A stretch of DNA of 64,000 nt from Jackrogersella multiformis (GCA_902806575.1 CADCXD010000011.1:310001-374000); one strand, 5' to 3'; shown: positions 44,209-56,495, counted from the first letter of the stretch. Numbers and translations: made by a program. Notes: generated by a model from the letters alone, not told the origin.

Positions 44209-45951
44209 TTACGCGTAAAGAGCATCGCCATTTAATATATATTTTTGTATAATTTCTTGGATTGCATCATCCGTTTCGAATGCTTGACTTGGCCAATTAA
44301 GTCGAGCATACCATCCGGCATCTCTTATTAAAACGGCGCTGTATGTTGCAGTTAAGAGCTCGTCCAAACCTGGCCGGTTGTTTGGCTCAACAGCTAGACA
44401 CCTCACAATGAGTACCTGTAAGCTGTTTAGAAGCAAAAGTCAGCATCTGCTCCTATAGAATTTCGAGGCTTTCTTAGGAGTGCTCTTCCTACCGCTCTGA
44501 AAAGGGGTATACTTAGGTTTAGGTAATCTCGAGCGACGTACTCAGTTTCCAAATATGGAAGCTCTTTTGTCATGTTTTCGCGGCAGCCCTCCTCTTCCGT
44601 AAACACCGTCTGGTGTATGATGTGACTCATCACCTAAGAATCCAGCACGAGAGGTTAGCCAAAGGGTTGATACCTTAGGTAGGTATATAATAGGGGTCCC
44701 AAAGGGTGACTTGCCACTCCTATAGCGATAATATTGGCGCTAGTCGCATGGTTTCGCACAGTCGTCCTGTTGCTATCACATGAAAGTTAATATCAACTGC
44801 GACTGGCGTATCCGTCACACTTGAATGTACTGACTATCTGCTCAACTCTAGTTCCACGTCATATTTCATGTAAGCATCATCATTCCGTGACCAGCTTTTG
44901 GCTTCCTCATTCGTGGCAAGGTCAAAATCGATTAGTTTCATGATCGGGGTGATATGGTGTTCTATACTGCCAGGAAAAACGCTGCCGAACATGACTAGGT
45001 AAATGTCAGTAGCGATTATTTATATTATCTGACGCCAAAGCCGAGTCTGTATCTTACACCGTGTAGAATATGTGAAGCAAGAGACGGGAATAACAATAGG
45101 AGCCTATTTAAGACCACTCACAATTTTCGGTGTGCATATCCCCGTGTGAGAGTGTAGATGGAGATACAGAGGACTTCGTATCTTCATATTCGCCGGTCCC
45201 TGGCGGCCAAGCCATTGCTGCGCACGCCTTTACCACTAGATTTAATAGGGTATGAGTCTAGACCATTCCTTGAATATGCACTCGTTCTTTTGACTTATAC
45301 TTACAGCAGAGGAAGAAACGCCAAAGCAAGCGGTTCGGTAGAAACTGGCCTTTAACCCGATGTAGAAACGTCCCGAGGGTTCCGTTCTCCATGTACTCGA
45401 GCATAATGTGCTCATACGCAAACCCATCTCGCGACTTCTGACCCGGCAATAACGGGTTGTTATGTATCGCGAGGATATTGATAATATGTTCGGCGTTTGC
45501 TAAGATCTAGGCTCTCAAATTTAGTCTTCTTTCTTATGAATATATTATAGGAGTGAGTTGACACGCTTACTTGTAACCACCTTCTTTCATTTCTTAGGTT
45601 TTCGTGGACTTGACGTTCGGTTGTTAGTGGTGACCTAAGGTACCTTGGTAGAGTTCATCGATCTAGATCTTGGGAGTAGAACTCGCTTATTAAGCAAAAA
45701 AGGGAGATGACCTTTTAAGGGAGTTTTCAAATAGTTAAGGAGAACTCTAGGATGTACTCACCGATCATTACATTATCTGTTTTAGGGTATTTGATCACAA
45801 TCCTCCGAACTCGCCCAGTCGACAGATCACCTTCTTGGATACTGGCGAGGTAACCGCTGCCCCCAGCGGCGAGTACCTTCTCAAATTGAAATCGACTCGA
45901 ATTTGAAAAGTACCAGCGAACGGAGTCCGTGATCCTACTTTCGCGAGACAT
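44209..45951 (-). CDS. Protein-kinase-like protein (paralogue 1 of a divergent pair)
   Basis: Eight exons, complement(44209..44415, 44493..44633, 44718..44772, 44835..44994, 45122..45235, 45305..45506, 45571..45608, 45762..45951), give 368 aa. Phases add up without a stop. Kinase landmarks: Gly-rich loop AAGGSGYLAS (28-37), ATP Lys in IVIKYPK (Lys54), alpha-C-like ENLRNERRWL, hinge-like LEYMENGTLGTFL, catalytic loop HGDMHTEN (Asp176, Asn181), metal-binding DFD in place of DFG (Asp204), and a C-lobe RCLAVEPNNRPGLDELL. Catalytic Lys, Asp, Asn and the second Asp are all present, so activity is possible despite HGD and DFD variants. It shares four intron positions and phases and the LPNRLLWRFFLC motif with the plus-strand gene at 47490. 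No membrane or signal segment. The role is unknown. Confidence 0.78.
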
Positions 45952-47489
45952 AAGGAAAGAAGCGGGTCTTTAACGTTGCTATACTAGGTAATTCCATATA
46001 TAAATTTCTTACAACGTTCTGTAGGTATATTAATTCTAATGTCTATTATGTGCAAATAATATCAGTCAGTGGTTTCCTATCTACGTAATTACAGGTCTGT
46101 AAAATGATTCGGTTTAGATTATATTAGAGGTTGTTCCGGATCCGGGAGGATCTTGCGACAGTTGAAAGGCACATGCTTTATGTTTTAGTTAAAGACATCT
46201 AAGGTAACGAATGTAGGGCTATTAATATCAAAGAAGAGAGTCACTATATGGGTACCTGGCATAACAATTTAACCAAAATGGCACTACAATACAAGAATAT
46301 AATTAATTTTAGAGCATTTGGTATGCTTAGGTATTTATCGGTCGTCAACGTAGCTAGCAGGTTACAACACACCATGAATCTTACCAAAAGAATTACAACG
46401 GTTCGGTTCCTAAAGCTGTTATGCTCCTATAAAATTCATTAAACGCTTCATATCGACCTTTCGCTAGTCAACGTGGGAGAAATTCGCAGAATTCTCAGGG
46501 GCAACCCACATCAAGGTGTTGGTAATTTCAATTAAAAAAAAGGCATCTACATTGATAATTACGTTATTTTAAGCTTCATCCTTCGTTTCATTCGGTAACA
46601 GTGTAGAGTACAGGTATGTATTGTCTAACTTGGGGATACAAGTCCAGTCACGAAGCAAGTTAGTTAGGTAGATATAATATAATCAGAGCTTGCTTAGTCC
46701 GTAGCTTATTTTGATCAATCTATTACTATTTGCGCCGGTCGATAGAAAATACGATACCCATACATTGTACCATGTTTGATTGAGTCTTCGTCAAACCTGT
46801 CCAATGCAGACTAGGTAAACTTCTTTCGATCACCAAGGTCTTGCGACGCTAAGGTGTCGCTTAGAGATGACTTCTACGGCCACTTCGTACTCGCGGTTCT
46901 CAAATTCTATTTCTTCTTCCGCGTGATCAAATAATTTTCATACGTCTTTGGCACCTAGTGGCTTACTTAACTAAAGCATTTATACTTGTTAGGTTAGGCT
47001 GCTTGAATTGACTAGGCATCAAGGATTCACCAGATCTGGAACGTCGAATTGCACACTGCCTTCTATCATAATGAATATCGATAATATATTCCGAATGAGA
47101 CTAATATGCTAAATATAGAGGCAAGAGAGGATCTATACCTATCAAGCATATAGATGGATGAAAGGGAGAGCTTCTTACTTCACCTTACCCCTGACCAAAG
47201 CAAGGCGGCCGGTGAAATCGACAGATTAACACAAAGCAGTATGAAACCAGATACATTAGGCATTGTTTGGCATGTGGACAATTACCGACTATTCCATTAA
47301 ACACTGACTTCTTTGTTCAACATGGCCGCACTGGGATTAGCCAGTCCTAGCAGGTAGATAATTACGAAAACTACCCACCTACCTTAGGTACGTTGTAAGG
47401 TTCCCATAGGGTTAACTTGTTATCAATATACAGTACCTATTGACACCATCATAGTTTTCCACGCATTAAACTACTTATAAACCAAAAAG
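45952..47489. promoter_or_regulatory. Divergent upstream region of the kinase-like pair
   Basis: 1.5 kb of AT-moderate DNA lies between head-to-head starts. No gene is supported; a 64-codon frame at 46248-46442 shows no family signal. The DNA is not CpA-depleted. Confidence 0.5.
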
Positions 47490-49151
47490 ATGGACTCCAG
47501 TGATATACGGGTTGACCCCGGTAAAGTTCTTCAACAGATTGCCGAACGCCTCCGAGTATTCTTCTCGAGGGACAACCAGTTTATTTACCGCGGGCCAGTC
47601 GGCCAAGGAGGTTTTGGTAGTGCGCATCGCGTGCAGTACATAAGCGATGATAGATCGACCGTAACCGATCTCTTAATTAAAAGGGCTCACAAAACATTTC
47701 TGGCGTCAGAGGCGTTAAGATACGAAAAGGAATACCTTGAGGTACATGCTTCCCGAAGAAACCACAAGTAGATAACTACCTAGGGAGGTAAGACTGACCT
47801 TGTCTGGGCTAACTTCATACAGAGGTTACGCGGTTCGATGCACATAGTACAAATTATCGACACCCCAGAGGGTCCGTTAACAAATTCCTATCATGAAGAG
47901 GATTTCATTATATTAGAATGGTTGGCAAATGGCACGATCTTTGATTTTGTTTTTAAGGCAAGAGATATGGGAGTGGTACGGCTACCTAACCGTTTACTCT
48001 GGAGATTCTTTTTATGCCGTAAGTAATAAGATGACAGATTTCATGGCGAGCTTATCCCCCGAGCTGTTTCGTTATAAGAACCTTATAGTTCCCAGCCGAG
48101 CTAACAAGCGTATAGTAGTAAGAGGCTGCTGTGGCATAGCCGTAAGTAGCATCCTTGATTTGTAATTTTGTTTTCGTCCACCATCTTGCGACTTTGTCCT
48201 CATGAGTCAATCTTCTTCGAGGGGCAATATTTCCTCCATTGATGTTCCCCTCGTAGCACACATACCTATTGACTCATAGTCTCTCTATGGCACTGAATTA
48301 ATTGGACGCAGTGGCCCAGGAATCGCCAGGACGGCATTCTAGAACTCGAACTACCGATACCAGGTGTCCCACCCGGAGGAATGTCACATAACGACATTCA
48401 TAATCAGAATGGTATGCGGATAATACATTAATATTATAGAATTGCTAATCTAACCTTAACTCAGTCCTTCTTGGGGATTTCCTTAACGGCGGAGAGCACT
48501 TATTCACACCAATTGTAAAGATCATTGACTTCGGTATTGCGGGCGAGTCGTTTAGAGAGGACGTTACGATGGCCAGAGTAATGAATCTCTGGCAAATTGC
48601 AGGCGTACGTTCTCTACCCAGAAGACTGATTTATTAACTTTCATATCACTTACTTATAGATGTATTAGATCATGCTGCAGTTAATTTCTTTGGATGTTAG
48701 CTTTGGCGCGGGAGACGATACTACTGTTTTCATGGACTATCTCGGCGAGAGCATCGAAACGCGGGCCGGGCCTATCCTTCCATCCTCTGTGGGCCAGCCC
48801 AGCCCATTCCCGTGGCTTGACACGTGGTTAGCGACCGTCATCGGTCTGTGTATGGCAAAGGAGGAAAAACGAGTATCAACCCTAGAGACCTTGAGCATTT
48901 GGGTGCCGTATGCCGCGGTTGTGAGAGACGGAGCGTTTTATGGCATCCCTGAGGAGAGTGATAATGCGATAAAAGCACTTTGTGAGAGAATAGTTCTTCA
49001 TGCACCAACCTCTTCGCCTGATAACACTACTACCCAATATGACACTACTACCCAATATAACACTACTCCCACCTTATATAACACTTCCACCTTATATAAA
49101 ACTTCCCCCTTACATAACACTCCCACCCCAAATGACTCTCACCTTGAATAA
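47490..49151 (+). CDS. Protein-kinase-like protein (paralogue 2) with a 26-nt micro-exon
   Basis: Six exons, 47490..47741, 47823..48018, 48116..48141, 48312..48411, 48465..48604 and 48669..49151, give 398 aa. Landmarks: Gly loop GQGGFGSAHRV (38-48), ATP Lys in DLLIKRA (Lys64), hinge-like LEWLANGTIFDFV, HNDIHNQN catalytic loop (Asp186, Asn191), and DFG (Asp213). Exon 3 is only 26 nt (RGCCGIA region), with a CTAAC branch site and GTATAG acceptor upstream and a GTAAGTAG donor downstream. It aligns with VKACAAMA of the neighbour, where no second intron exists. Without it, the frame would hit a stop. The C-terminus (about 350-398) is a Thr/Asn/Tyr tandem repeat absent from paralogue 1. The catalytic residues are intact. 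The role is unknown. Confidence 0.78.
49021..49145 (+). repeat. Degenerate tandem repeat at the 3' end of kinase-like gene 2
   Basis: Units of about 18-21 nt built on AACACTACYACCYWATAT recur about seven times. They encode NTTTQYD, NTTTQYN, NTTPTLY, NTSTLY and KTSPLH. Similar AACATTACCACCTTA units continue past the stop codon to about 49190, so the repeat array spans the end of the gene. Confidence 0.8.
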
Positions 49152-51104
49152 CATTACCACCTTAACTATTTAAAACATTACCTCATTACACACTAGTTTA
49201 AATAAAATATAATAAAATAAATACTTCAGTTATAGTATAACTTTATATATAAATTCATATGTAAAAAGGGATATTAACCCGTTGATTACGAGGATGTCAC
49301 TAGTAATAAATTAGGATAAATATTGTATATATGGAGATACCGCCTCCTACGTTGCCTTGGGAGGAATTTAACATGAAAGGTAATGTAGGAGCTATTTAGC
49401 ATTCTAAGACTTGGCCGGCGGAGATTAGGTTAGGAGCGACAGTAAAGCGGTATCGAGTACCTAGTCGGCGCTCATCAGGATCTGACGGGCTATCCGAGTA
49501 GGAAGTCACGTCTAAGAGATTGTAAATGGGAACCTATTTCCTCCTTCGGTATCTATGTACCTAGGTACCCAGTCCAAGTACCCTGGGTAGGTATGTACCT
49601 ACTGTTTAGCTTGGACTGATTAGTAAGTCTCATGACCAATACAGTGTGACACGTATGGAAAAACTACCTAGGTACCTAGGTACTTAAATACACTACGTGG
49701 CGGCTGCGTGGTCTCTTTCCACCAAGCTGATTACTTGAGTAAGTAAAATAATCTCGATCTGATTAAAACTAATACCATTAAATTCTCGGTTTTTGATTGG
49801 TCCGATTTAATATAAACTATGAAGCTTTGACATTAAAGTGTGAATATTTAATGCTTACTGATTTTATTAATTATGTAATCACCGAATCGAGCCAATCAGA
49901 GCGCAGATCCACCGGATTTTTTAACCTTTCGCCAAGGTCAAGGCTGTTATTTCGATTTCTTCCCTCTTAAAATCAACATCACCACCATTATCCAGCCTCG
50001 TTTCATCGATTTATTTCGAACCAACGCTTCGCCACCAGGGTTTCTGAGCCAATCAGCACTCAGGATCAGTAAAGAATATCAAAATCGCACTCAGATCACG
50101 GCTGATTAACCTATTTTTTTGTCAAAGCTCGACTCTGATTGGTCGTCATTTACCTACTCGACACTTAATCAAGGTCATATTAACACATTAAATCACAATA
50201 TAACGCCTAAAGATCCACTAAAACCAGGCAAATCAGTAAAATAAGTCTACCTAAATCTAATCACAGAGCTATTTTACCTTCCGGCTCATCAGCCCGGGTG
50301 GTCATAGTGTCCGGATCTCTAATCACTCCAGGCTCCAGCTTACCTGGGAAAAGGTATATAACACCGGCCTCCCCCCTCCAGATTTTTCCTCTTTCCTCTT
50401 TTCCTCACGCTTTCACCATCATACAAGAAGCTTCCTTACTAAGTACCCGCAGTTCCTAGTGCAATCCACAACACAGCAACACTTCATCTTCGGTCGTTGA
50501 TCATCGAGAAGTCGAGTTGCTTATCAATTCTAAAGCTGTTCCTTACATTCATCATAAACGACTCTTCAGTCATCAAGATCAGCCATCACACTGCACTTTA
50601 CCTTCACCTATCACGTGAATTGCCGGGCGTCTTCGTCGGTTAACATCGAGTGGTTGTCGAGCTTTAAGTAAGTACCTAATATTCATAACTCATTTAGGCA
50701 TCCCGAGACTTTCATCTTTTCGTTCGTGCCTCCGTCTCTAACTCTCATCTAGCTCGAGGGCATACGACTATCACAGTCTTACGTATCCCCGCACTCAGAT
50801 AGCAAATCGGACCCGCGGTTTTCCAGTCACAAATCATAACCCCGCCATTTGGCACTTGACTCTATCTACCTACTCTTGACACCACTCTGCGTTTGATATC
50901 TCGTTACCATCGGACGGGTATCATCTGATACGCACCCTTGTCTGTCATAGCACGAGCTTCTCGTGTCATAACGTAAGTATCAAACCCGCCTTCTATTTGG
51001 AGCCTCGCATTAATGAATCACCAGCCAGCCTTTTTAATCTGACCACCACTTGGCGGATTTGGCATCATACCTTCTTTCTTCGACACAGTCATTAGCTATT
51101 CGCA
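49152..51104. other. Intergenic, TAF6 promoter and 5' UTR
   Basis: About 2 kb without a gene. A double palindrome TACCTAGGTACCTAGGTA sits at 49666-49683, and a TCACGTGA E-box at 50611-50618. CT-rich stretches from 50380 on, with donor-like GTAAGTA sites at about 50667 and 50972, suggest a long spliced 5' UTR for TAF6. Confidence 0.5.
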
Positions 51105-52611
51105 ATGGCTGCATCCCGAGATTCTCGTGAGGAGGCGTTGCTCGCTGCGCTTAACGAAAAGCGACTTCTTTGGAACCAGGACTCTGTTCGTGATGTGGCT
51201 GAGTCGGTCGGTGCCTCTAAGATAGGCGACGAAGCTCTTCGCACCCTTACCCAGGACGTTGAGTACCGCATCGGCCAAGTCATAGTCGAGGCCGTTCGCT
51301 TCATGAGACAAGCTAGACGCGATAACATCACCATTCAGGATCTCCAATCGGCATTTAAACTTCTCGACGTCGAGCCCATGTTTGGCTACGATACTTTGCG
51401 CAAGCTTCTGTTCGGCGAGGCTAACTTGGGTTCTCAACCCTTGTACTACGTCGAGGATGAAGAAGTCGATTTTGAGAAGATGATAAATGCACCGTTGCCA
51501 AAAGTTCCTAGGGATATCTTTTTCACCAGTATGTGCTCATCTGAACAGCTGGAATGACGTCATTTTCATAATGCTGACTATGTAACCTATAGGTCATTAT
51601 CTCGCCACTGATGGGGTCTTGACTGTCTGTCCTGAGAATCTGTCACCCGCGGAGCTTAGATCGCATGATCTTCTCCCAAGGGGCCCTGGTGCCAACCCGG
51701 CCCTTGCTGCTCTGTCGGGTCAGAATAACCCTTCTTTCCAACCCGCTGTCAAGCATACCGTGTCCCAAGAGCTTGTCCTGTACTTCGAAAAGATACAGGC
51801 GGCTCTGATGGACGATTCGCATGACATCGAGGTTGAGCGCCTGCGCGCTGCGGCATTGGAGTCTGTTAGCTCCGAGCCAGGCATCCACCAGCTGGTTCCA
51901 TACTTTGTCACATTCATCGCCAACTCGGTCACCCATCACCTCGACGACATGTTTGTCCTCGGGCAGATGTTGCAGCTCACGCAGGCCATAATCAACAATG
52001 ATCACCTTTTCTTAGCGCCTTATGCTGCCCCTCTTTCTTCATCGGTGATTACTTGCTTGCTACATCGCAAGGTGGTCAACCACAACGGAATGGATGGCGC
52101 TAGACAGCAGTATGAGCTTAGAGAGTATGCTGCCGCCCTGGCTGGGAACATTACCAACAAGTTCAAGTTCGTCAACAAGATGATCCAGCCTATGTTCCTC
52201 CGCACCTGCTGCAAGGCTTTTCTAGACCCCGAGCTCCCGGCGACGGTGTGGTTCGGAGCTATCCTGGGCCTCGGCGCTTGCGGCTCTATCGACGCAATCA
52301 AGATTTTCCTAGTCCGTTCTCTCAAAGATTTCGAGCAAGGCATGCTCGTCCCGCTGTTGCAAAAGAACGACCCGGTCAGCACCACCGAGTTCGAGGCTCT
52401 TCTCAGCGCCATCATCAAGGCCCTCAAACCAATCACTGGTGAATACATGACCATAACGGCCCAAAATGCTGCCAGGCCCGGCTATACCAGCGTGGACGAG
52501 GCGAGGGAAGTCAAGGAACTTGTGGGTGACATCATCGGCGGCCGCATCATACAGCTAGGTGATCATAAGCTGAACCTAGCCGTGCTGGACACCCGAAATT
52601 ATATCAGCTAA
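51105..52611 (+). CDS. TAF6: Transcription initiation factor TFIID/SAGA subunit TAF6
   Basis: Two exons, 51105..51528 and 51593..52611, give 480 aa. The N-terminal histone fold (about residues 10-76; KRLLWNQDSVRDVAESVG ... ARRDNITIQDLQSAFKLLDVEPMFGY) pairs with TAF9 in the TFIID/SAGA core. The linker motif PLPKVPRDIFFT-SHYLATDGV spans the intron and confirms the splice. The C-terminal TAF6C HEAT region (about 195-400) contains LVPYFVTFIANSVTHHLDDM, LREYAAALAGNITNKF and TVWFGAILGLGACG. The single 64-nt intron has a GTATGT donor and TATAG acceptor and carries a perfect CRE palindrome. Length is in the normal fungal range. Confidence 0.95.
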
Positions 52612-53344
52612 GCTGTACCGTACCTATGAGCAGCTAGGATGGTGGGGTAGTGAGGTGGATCCATGGATCGTGGAGACGTGAGCATACATTGCCACGGAGG
52701 GAAACGGCATACATTGCCACCACAGAAAAGGCATAAACTGCCAGGAAGGCATAAAATGCCAGGATACAGGCGTTCTGGTCGTTGGGTTTCGGGGGAGTTT
52801 TGGGAGTTTTCAGGGACCTTGACACGCTGCACCGTTCAGCCGTGCGAGGCGTACGGAAGGGGATACTTATGCTGCATGAGCAATTGACATGCAGAGTGCA
52901 CAAAGTCCAGAATACCTACTACAGAGGTCGGACTGCACAGCCAGAAGCCACGTCACCGCACAGCTTCTAGGCACGGGCCAGGCTATACGCTACCGAGCAA
53001 TAGTCGCATTGGTTCGTTAGGAATAAACATAAATTGTTGTTCCGCATGACGTGGATGCATACATACATGGGTGACTAAGTGATTGTGTAGTACATGTGTG
53101 TCTTGTAGTCAGCCCTCACTCCGTGAACTAAGTAAGTAGTCAACTTGTTGTTTCTTTTGTAATCTACACAACCATAACCTAGGTATACAACGTAATACCC
53201 GTAGTCCAAGTATCGTAGCTGATTTACTCGTCTGCCTATCTTATCCAACCAGCCATAACCATGCTCCTACCCATGCACTTCGATCCTCATCCTTATCCTC
53301 GTCTTTATCTTCATCCTCTCAGACCTAACAACCAACCGACCAGA
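52612..53344. other. Convergent 3' region of TAF6 and SDH3
   Basis: No gene. The TAF6 side carries the GGCA-N5-TGCC repeat cluster listed separately. The SDH3 side is the CT-rich complement of its 3' UTR. Confidence 0.55.
52681..52761. repeat. Four hyphenated palindromes GGCA-N5-TGCC
   Basis: Four units, RGCATACATTGCCA (52681), GGCATACATTGCCA (52706), GGCATAAACTGCCA (52730) and GGCATAAAATGCCA (52748), recur at 25, 24 and 18 bp spacing. They lie 70-150 bp after the TAF6 stop, inside the probable 3' UTR. Each arm pair can form a four-bp inverted repeat. Confidence 0.85.
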
Positions 53345-54209
53345 TCATAGCAGAAACACAGCACCGAGGGTACCAACAACGCTAGCGCCCAAAACCAGAT
53401 AACTAGTCTGGTCGATGACCTGCTTCTTGAAGCCGAGCGCGGTGTCCCAGACGAGGTGGCGGATGCCGTTGGCGAAGTGGAAGAAGAAGGGCCAGGCGGC
53501 GGCGGCCTTGAGGGCGGCCTTGAGGATGGGGGGCAGGGCGCCGAAGGCCTCGGCCAGCGTCGCGGACTCGACGTGCCACCCCGTCAGCGGCGCCACCAGG
53601 TACGCCAGCGAGAAGGCGTACAGCGACGTGCTCAGCGCCTGCCCCGTGATGCGCGTCCAGATCGACGCCCCGAACCACGTCTGCGCGTAGTCGTAGGCTG
53701 TAAGGTGAGGCGACACAGGTCGCCGCCGCCGCTGCGACGCGAGAAGCGTTTCCCCGTCGGTTTCGGTCAGCTTTTGGGTCGAGGCGACTCTGCTTGGAAC
53801 GGGGTGTTAGTATGGGGTGTGTCTTGGAGGGAAAGCGGGTTGGTCGGGGTGTGCTACGCCGTGGTTGTTTGTATGATAACGATCGATAATGGAGGGGGAG
53901 GGGAAAGATCGAGGGGTATTTACCTAATCTGTAGGGTTGTGGCTTTCGTCGTCGCTAGGGCGAGGCGTGGGAGGTTCTGGGTGAGGAAGAGGGCATTGGG
54001 CTTGGCGGCGGCTGCATGATGAAATACACGATGGTGGTTAGCAAGCTTCAGCTATGACGTTTCGTCGAAGGATCGATTGGCAACCATCACAAGCTACGCT
54101 CAACCGCTTTGTGACAATCGATCTAGAGGAAGCTTAATCAGATAAGATGGGATGACGGGTTAGTTGTACCTTGCCGCAGCGCCCGGATGCCGATTCTCTG
54201 TGCGTTCAT
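53345..54209 (-). CDS. SDH3: Succinate dehydrogenase cytochrome b560 subunit (complex II, SdhC/SDH3)
   Basis: Three exons, complement(53345..53789, 53924..54011, 54170..54209), give 190 aa. Exon 1 is only 40 nt and encodes the start of a mitochondrial presequence (MNAQRIGIRALRQ), continued in exon 2. The mature region begins with the family motif RRPVSPHLTAYDYA and has three membrane helices (about 95-115, 128-150, 165-188). WPFFFHFANGIRHLVWD carries the conserved His of the heme b side. The protein anchors complex II in the inner membrane and forms part of the ubiquinone site. Both introns use GT..AG, with phases 1 and 2. Confidence 0.94.
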
Positions 54210-56495
54210 CGTTCTAAGGTGGGATGGAAGGGAAATTCAATTTAGCCCGCTACGGTTGCTATGATGGTATCGACTCGGCCAGCTCGACCAGCCGGATAGG
54301 TAGGTATGGTAGATATGGAACTATTGTCGTCGTCGTCGAAACAATCCAATTGAGGAAACTACTCGTGAGCGGACTCGACTTCGAACAATGGCAGCTCGAG
54401 GTTGAGTAGTGATGTGGTGGTGGTGATGATGCGCTCATAGAATTAAAAAACGGCAAAAGGTTGAATCTCGGCTTGAGGAAATTCGAGAGCCAATCCGATA
54501 GACCCCACTCTCTATCCTCGGCTTTTATCTTCACCAATCAGATAGCTTGTGATCCAGATGCTGACCACGGTGACCACGGCGATTAAAATAAGTACCGAAG
54601 TACCTCCAAGCCGCTACTGTCGAGTCAAGTCACGTGCGGTGGTCTGTGCCACTACATGCCGCTAAGTAAAATCACCGCGACGTTAAATAATAAAAATTTC
54701 CTCTTTCTTTCCTTCTTTTTTTCCCTTCAGATATCACAGAGCATTCAGACCGTCGGTATCTTTCCAGAACATTGGGATATCGCGCAAAGGTCGTCAACGG
54801 CGTTAGTCGTTATGGATGACTCTCAGAGTAAACATTCTTGGGAAAGAAGGATCCTTCGTTAATCTCGAAGTCGAGTTGTCCACCGTCTCGACTTCGTTTC
54901 ATTCTGAGATCTACATTTGGGTGTCTGAATTTGAGTTGTTCATAGTTAATATCGTCGATGTAGCAGACAGAAATTGCACTCTTTGTGCCTCTCAATTGCA
55001 TCTCGATTGTCGGTACAGATTAGAATCATCGCCTTCCTGTAGCTACCTAACCTAGGCTTGTAGTAGCCCTAGAGGACTCGTGGACCGGCCATTTGGTACG
55101 TAGTTAGTACCTAGGTACCTATGCAGATGCGTTAATAGCTAATAATAACAGGTCGTAATTGCCAAATCCTCTCATTAAATATACTGTAGAAGCACAAGCT
55201 GTTTTTTGTCATTTCTAGGCTATTTGTAGGTACATTCTAGTTGTGCCATTTCGAGGTGGTTGCTATTATGGAAGTACCTAGGTACCTAGGTAGACGAGGT
55301 AACAGATTATACCTAGTATTCAGAGGTAGCCCGTATAATGTCCAGAGGTTGGCCAAACCAACTAAGCTACCCATTGGTGTACCTATTGTCGGGGGATGTC
55401 GTAGTATGGATCTGGTTAATTCGTACCTAACGAATGGCTGTTTCCCACTCGGTACCTACCTATGTACCTACCTACCTAGGTAGGTATTCACTACGTCGTT
55501 GGCGCCAGTTACCAGTTACTGGACGCGTTCAGTACTTGCACCTCCCGGCAACGCGCTACATCGTTAACGAAAACCTACGTAAATTACCTAGGTACCTACA
55601 TAGACGTATCTACCTCAGCACCCGACAAAGTAACCAGATAAATTCTCGTCTCTCCTTCCATTTCATTCACACAATTTCTCCCTTCTTCAACTTAAATCTC
55701 TCGAGAAGTTACCATTGTCACCCACCTCTTCTTTCTCTCCTACATACTAAAGGTATGCAGCAGTCTACTTCAGTACTTCAACCTTCAGTACTTTAACCGA
55801 AAACGTACCTTCGTACCATACAAAAACCTACCTACCTTCATACGTTTGGATTATTTCGATCCTCCATCCCTCATTCTACTTTCCTTTTAATTACTTCACC
55901 TTCTCTCTCATCAACCTGAATCTACCCCTTGAGAATCCACTACTCTTGGATTAACATCGTCGTCAACCCTCTGAATATTTGTCGTCGACTGTCAGGGCAT
56001 CTGCATACGCGTGCCTTCAACTTTGGTAAGTTTCTTTCATGTTCACCACTCATCAACCCTCCATGGCATTTGACTCTGGTCGTTTTCTTTCGTCCATCAG
56101 GTTGCCTTCAAGCCATCGCATGTTCTTGTTCAACTCCCCACCGGTGACCATCCTCGTTCCTAACCATACACTTCATCCATTTGTTCTTTTAAAGTTACTT
56201 CCATACTACCTCGCCCAACCTGTCACCTCTGTCGTTAACCTCCCTCCCCGACGGCTGGCATTACGGATTCCCTGCTCAAAATGATAATATTTTCGTGCTT
56301 CTAACATTTTCAACTACAGTTCTACCAATACAATTGCTTGAATATCTTAGCAAGCAAGAATACCTGTCAACCTTACGGTGGCTTTAGCATCGTTATACTC
56401 TCATCCTTAAGTGGTAGGATTCAACGGTGAACAAATTATGTTTTCTTCATTTAGCTAATGACTGTAAAGCAACGTCCCACGTGGCTTGCTCTACC
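54210..56495. other. 2.3-kb region between divergent genes
   Basis: No gene is supported. The 55.1-55.6 kb part is the densest TACCTAGGTA-palindrome cluster in the window (55107-55117, 55274-55292, 55451-55488, 55585-55597). From about 55640 the plus strand is pyrimidine-rich, as expected for a long, possibly spliced, 5' UTR of the gene at 56496. Confidence 0.55.
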
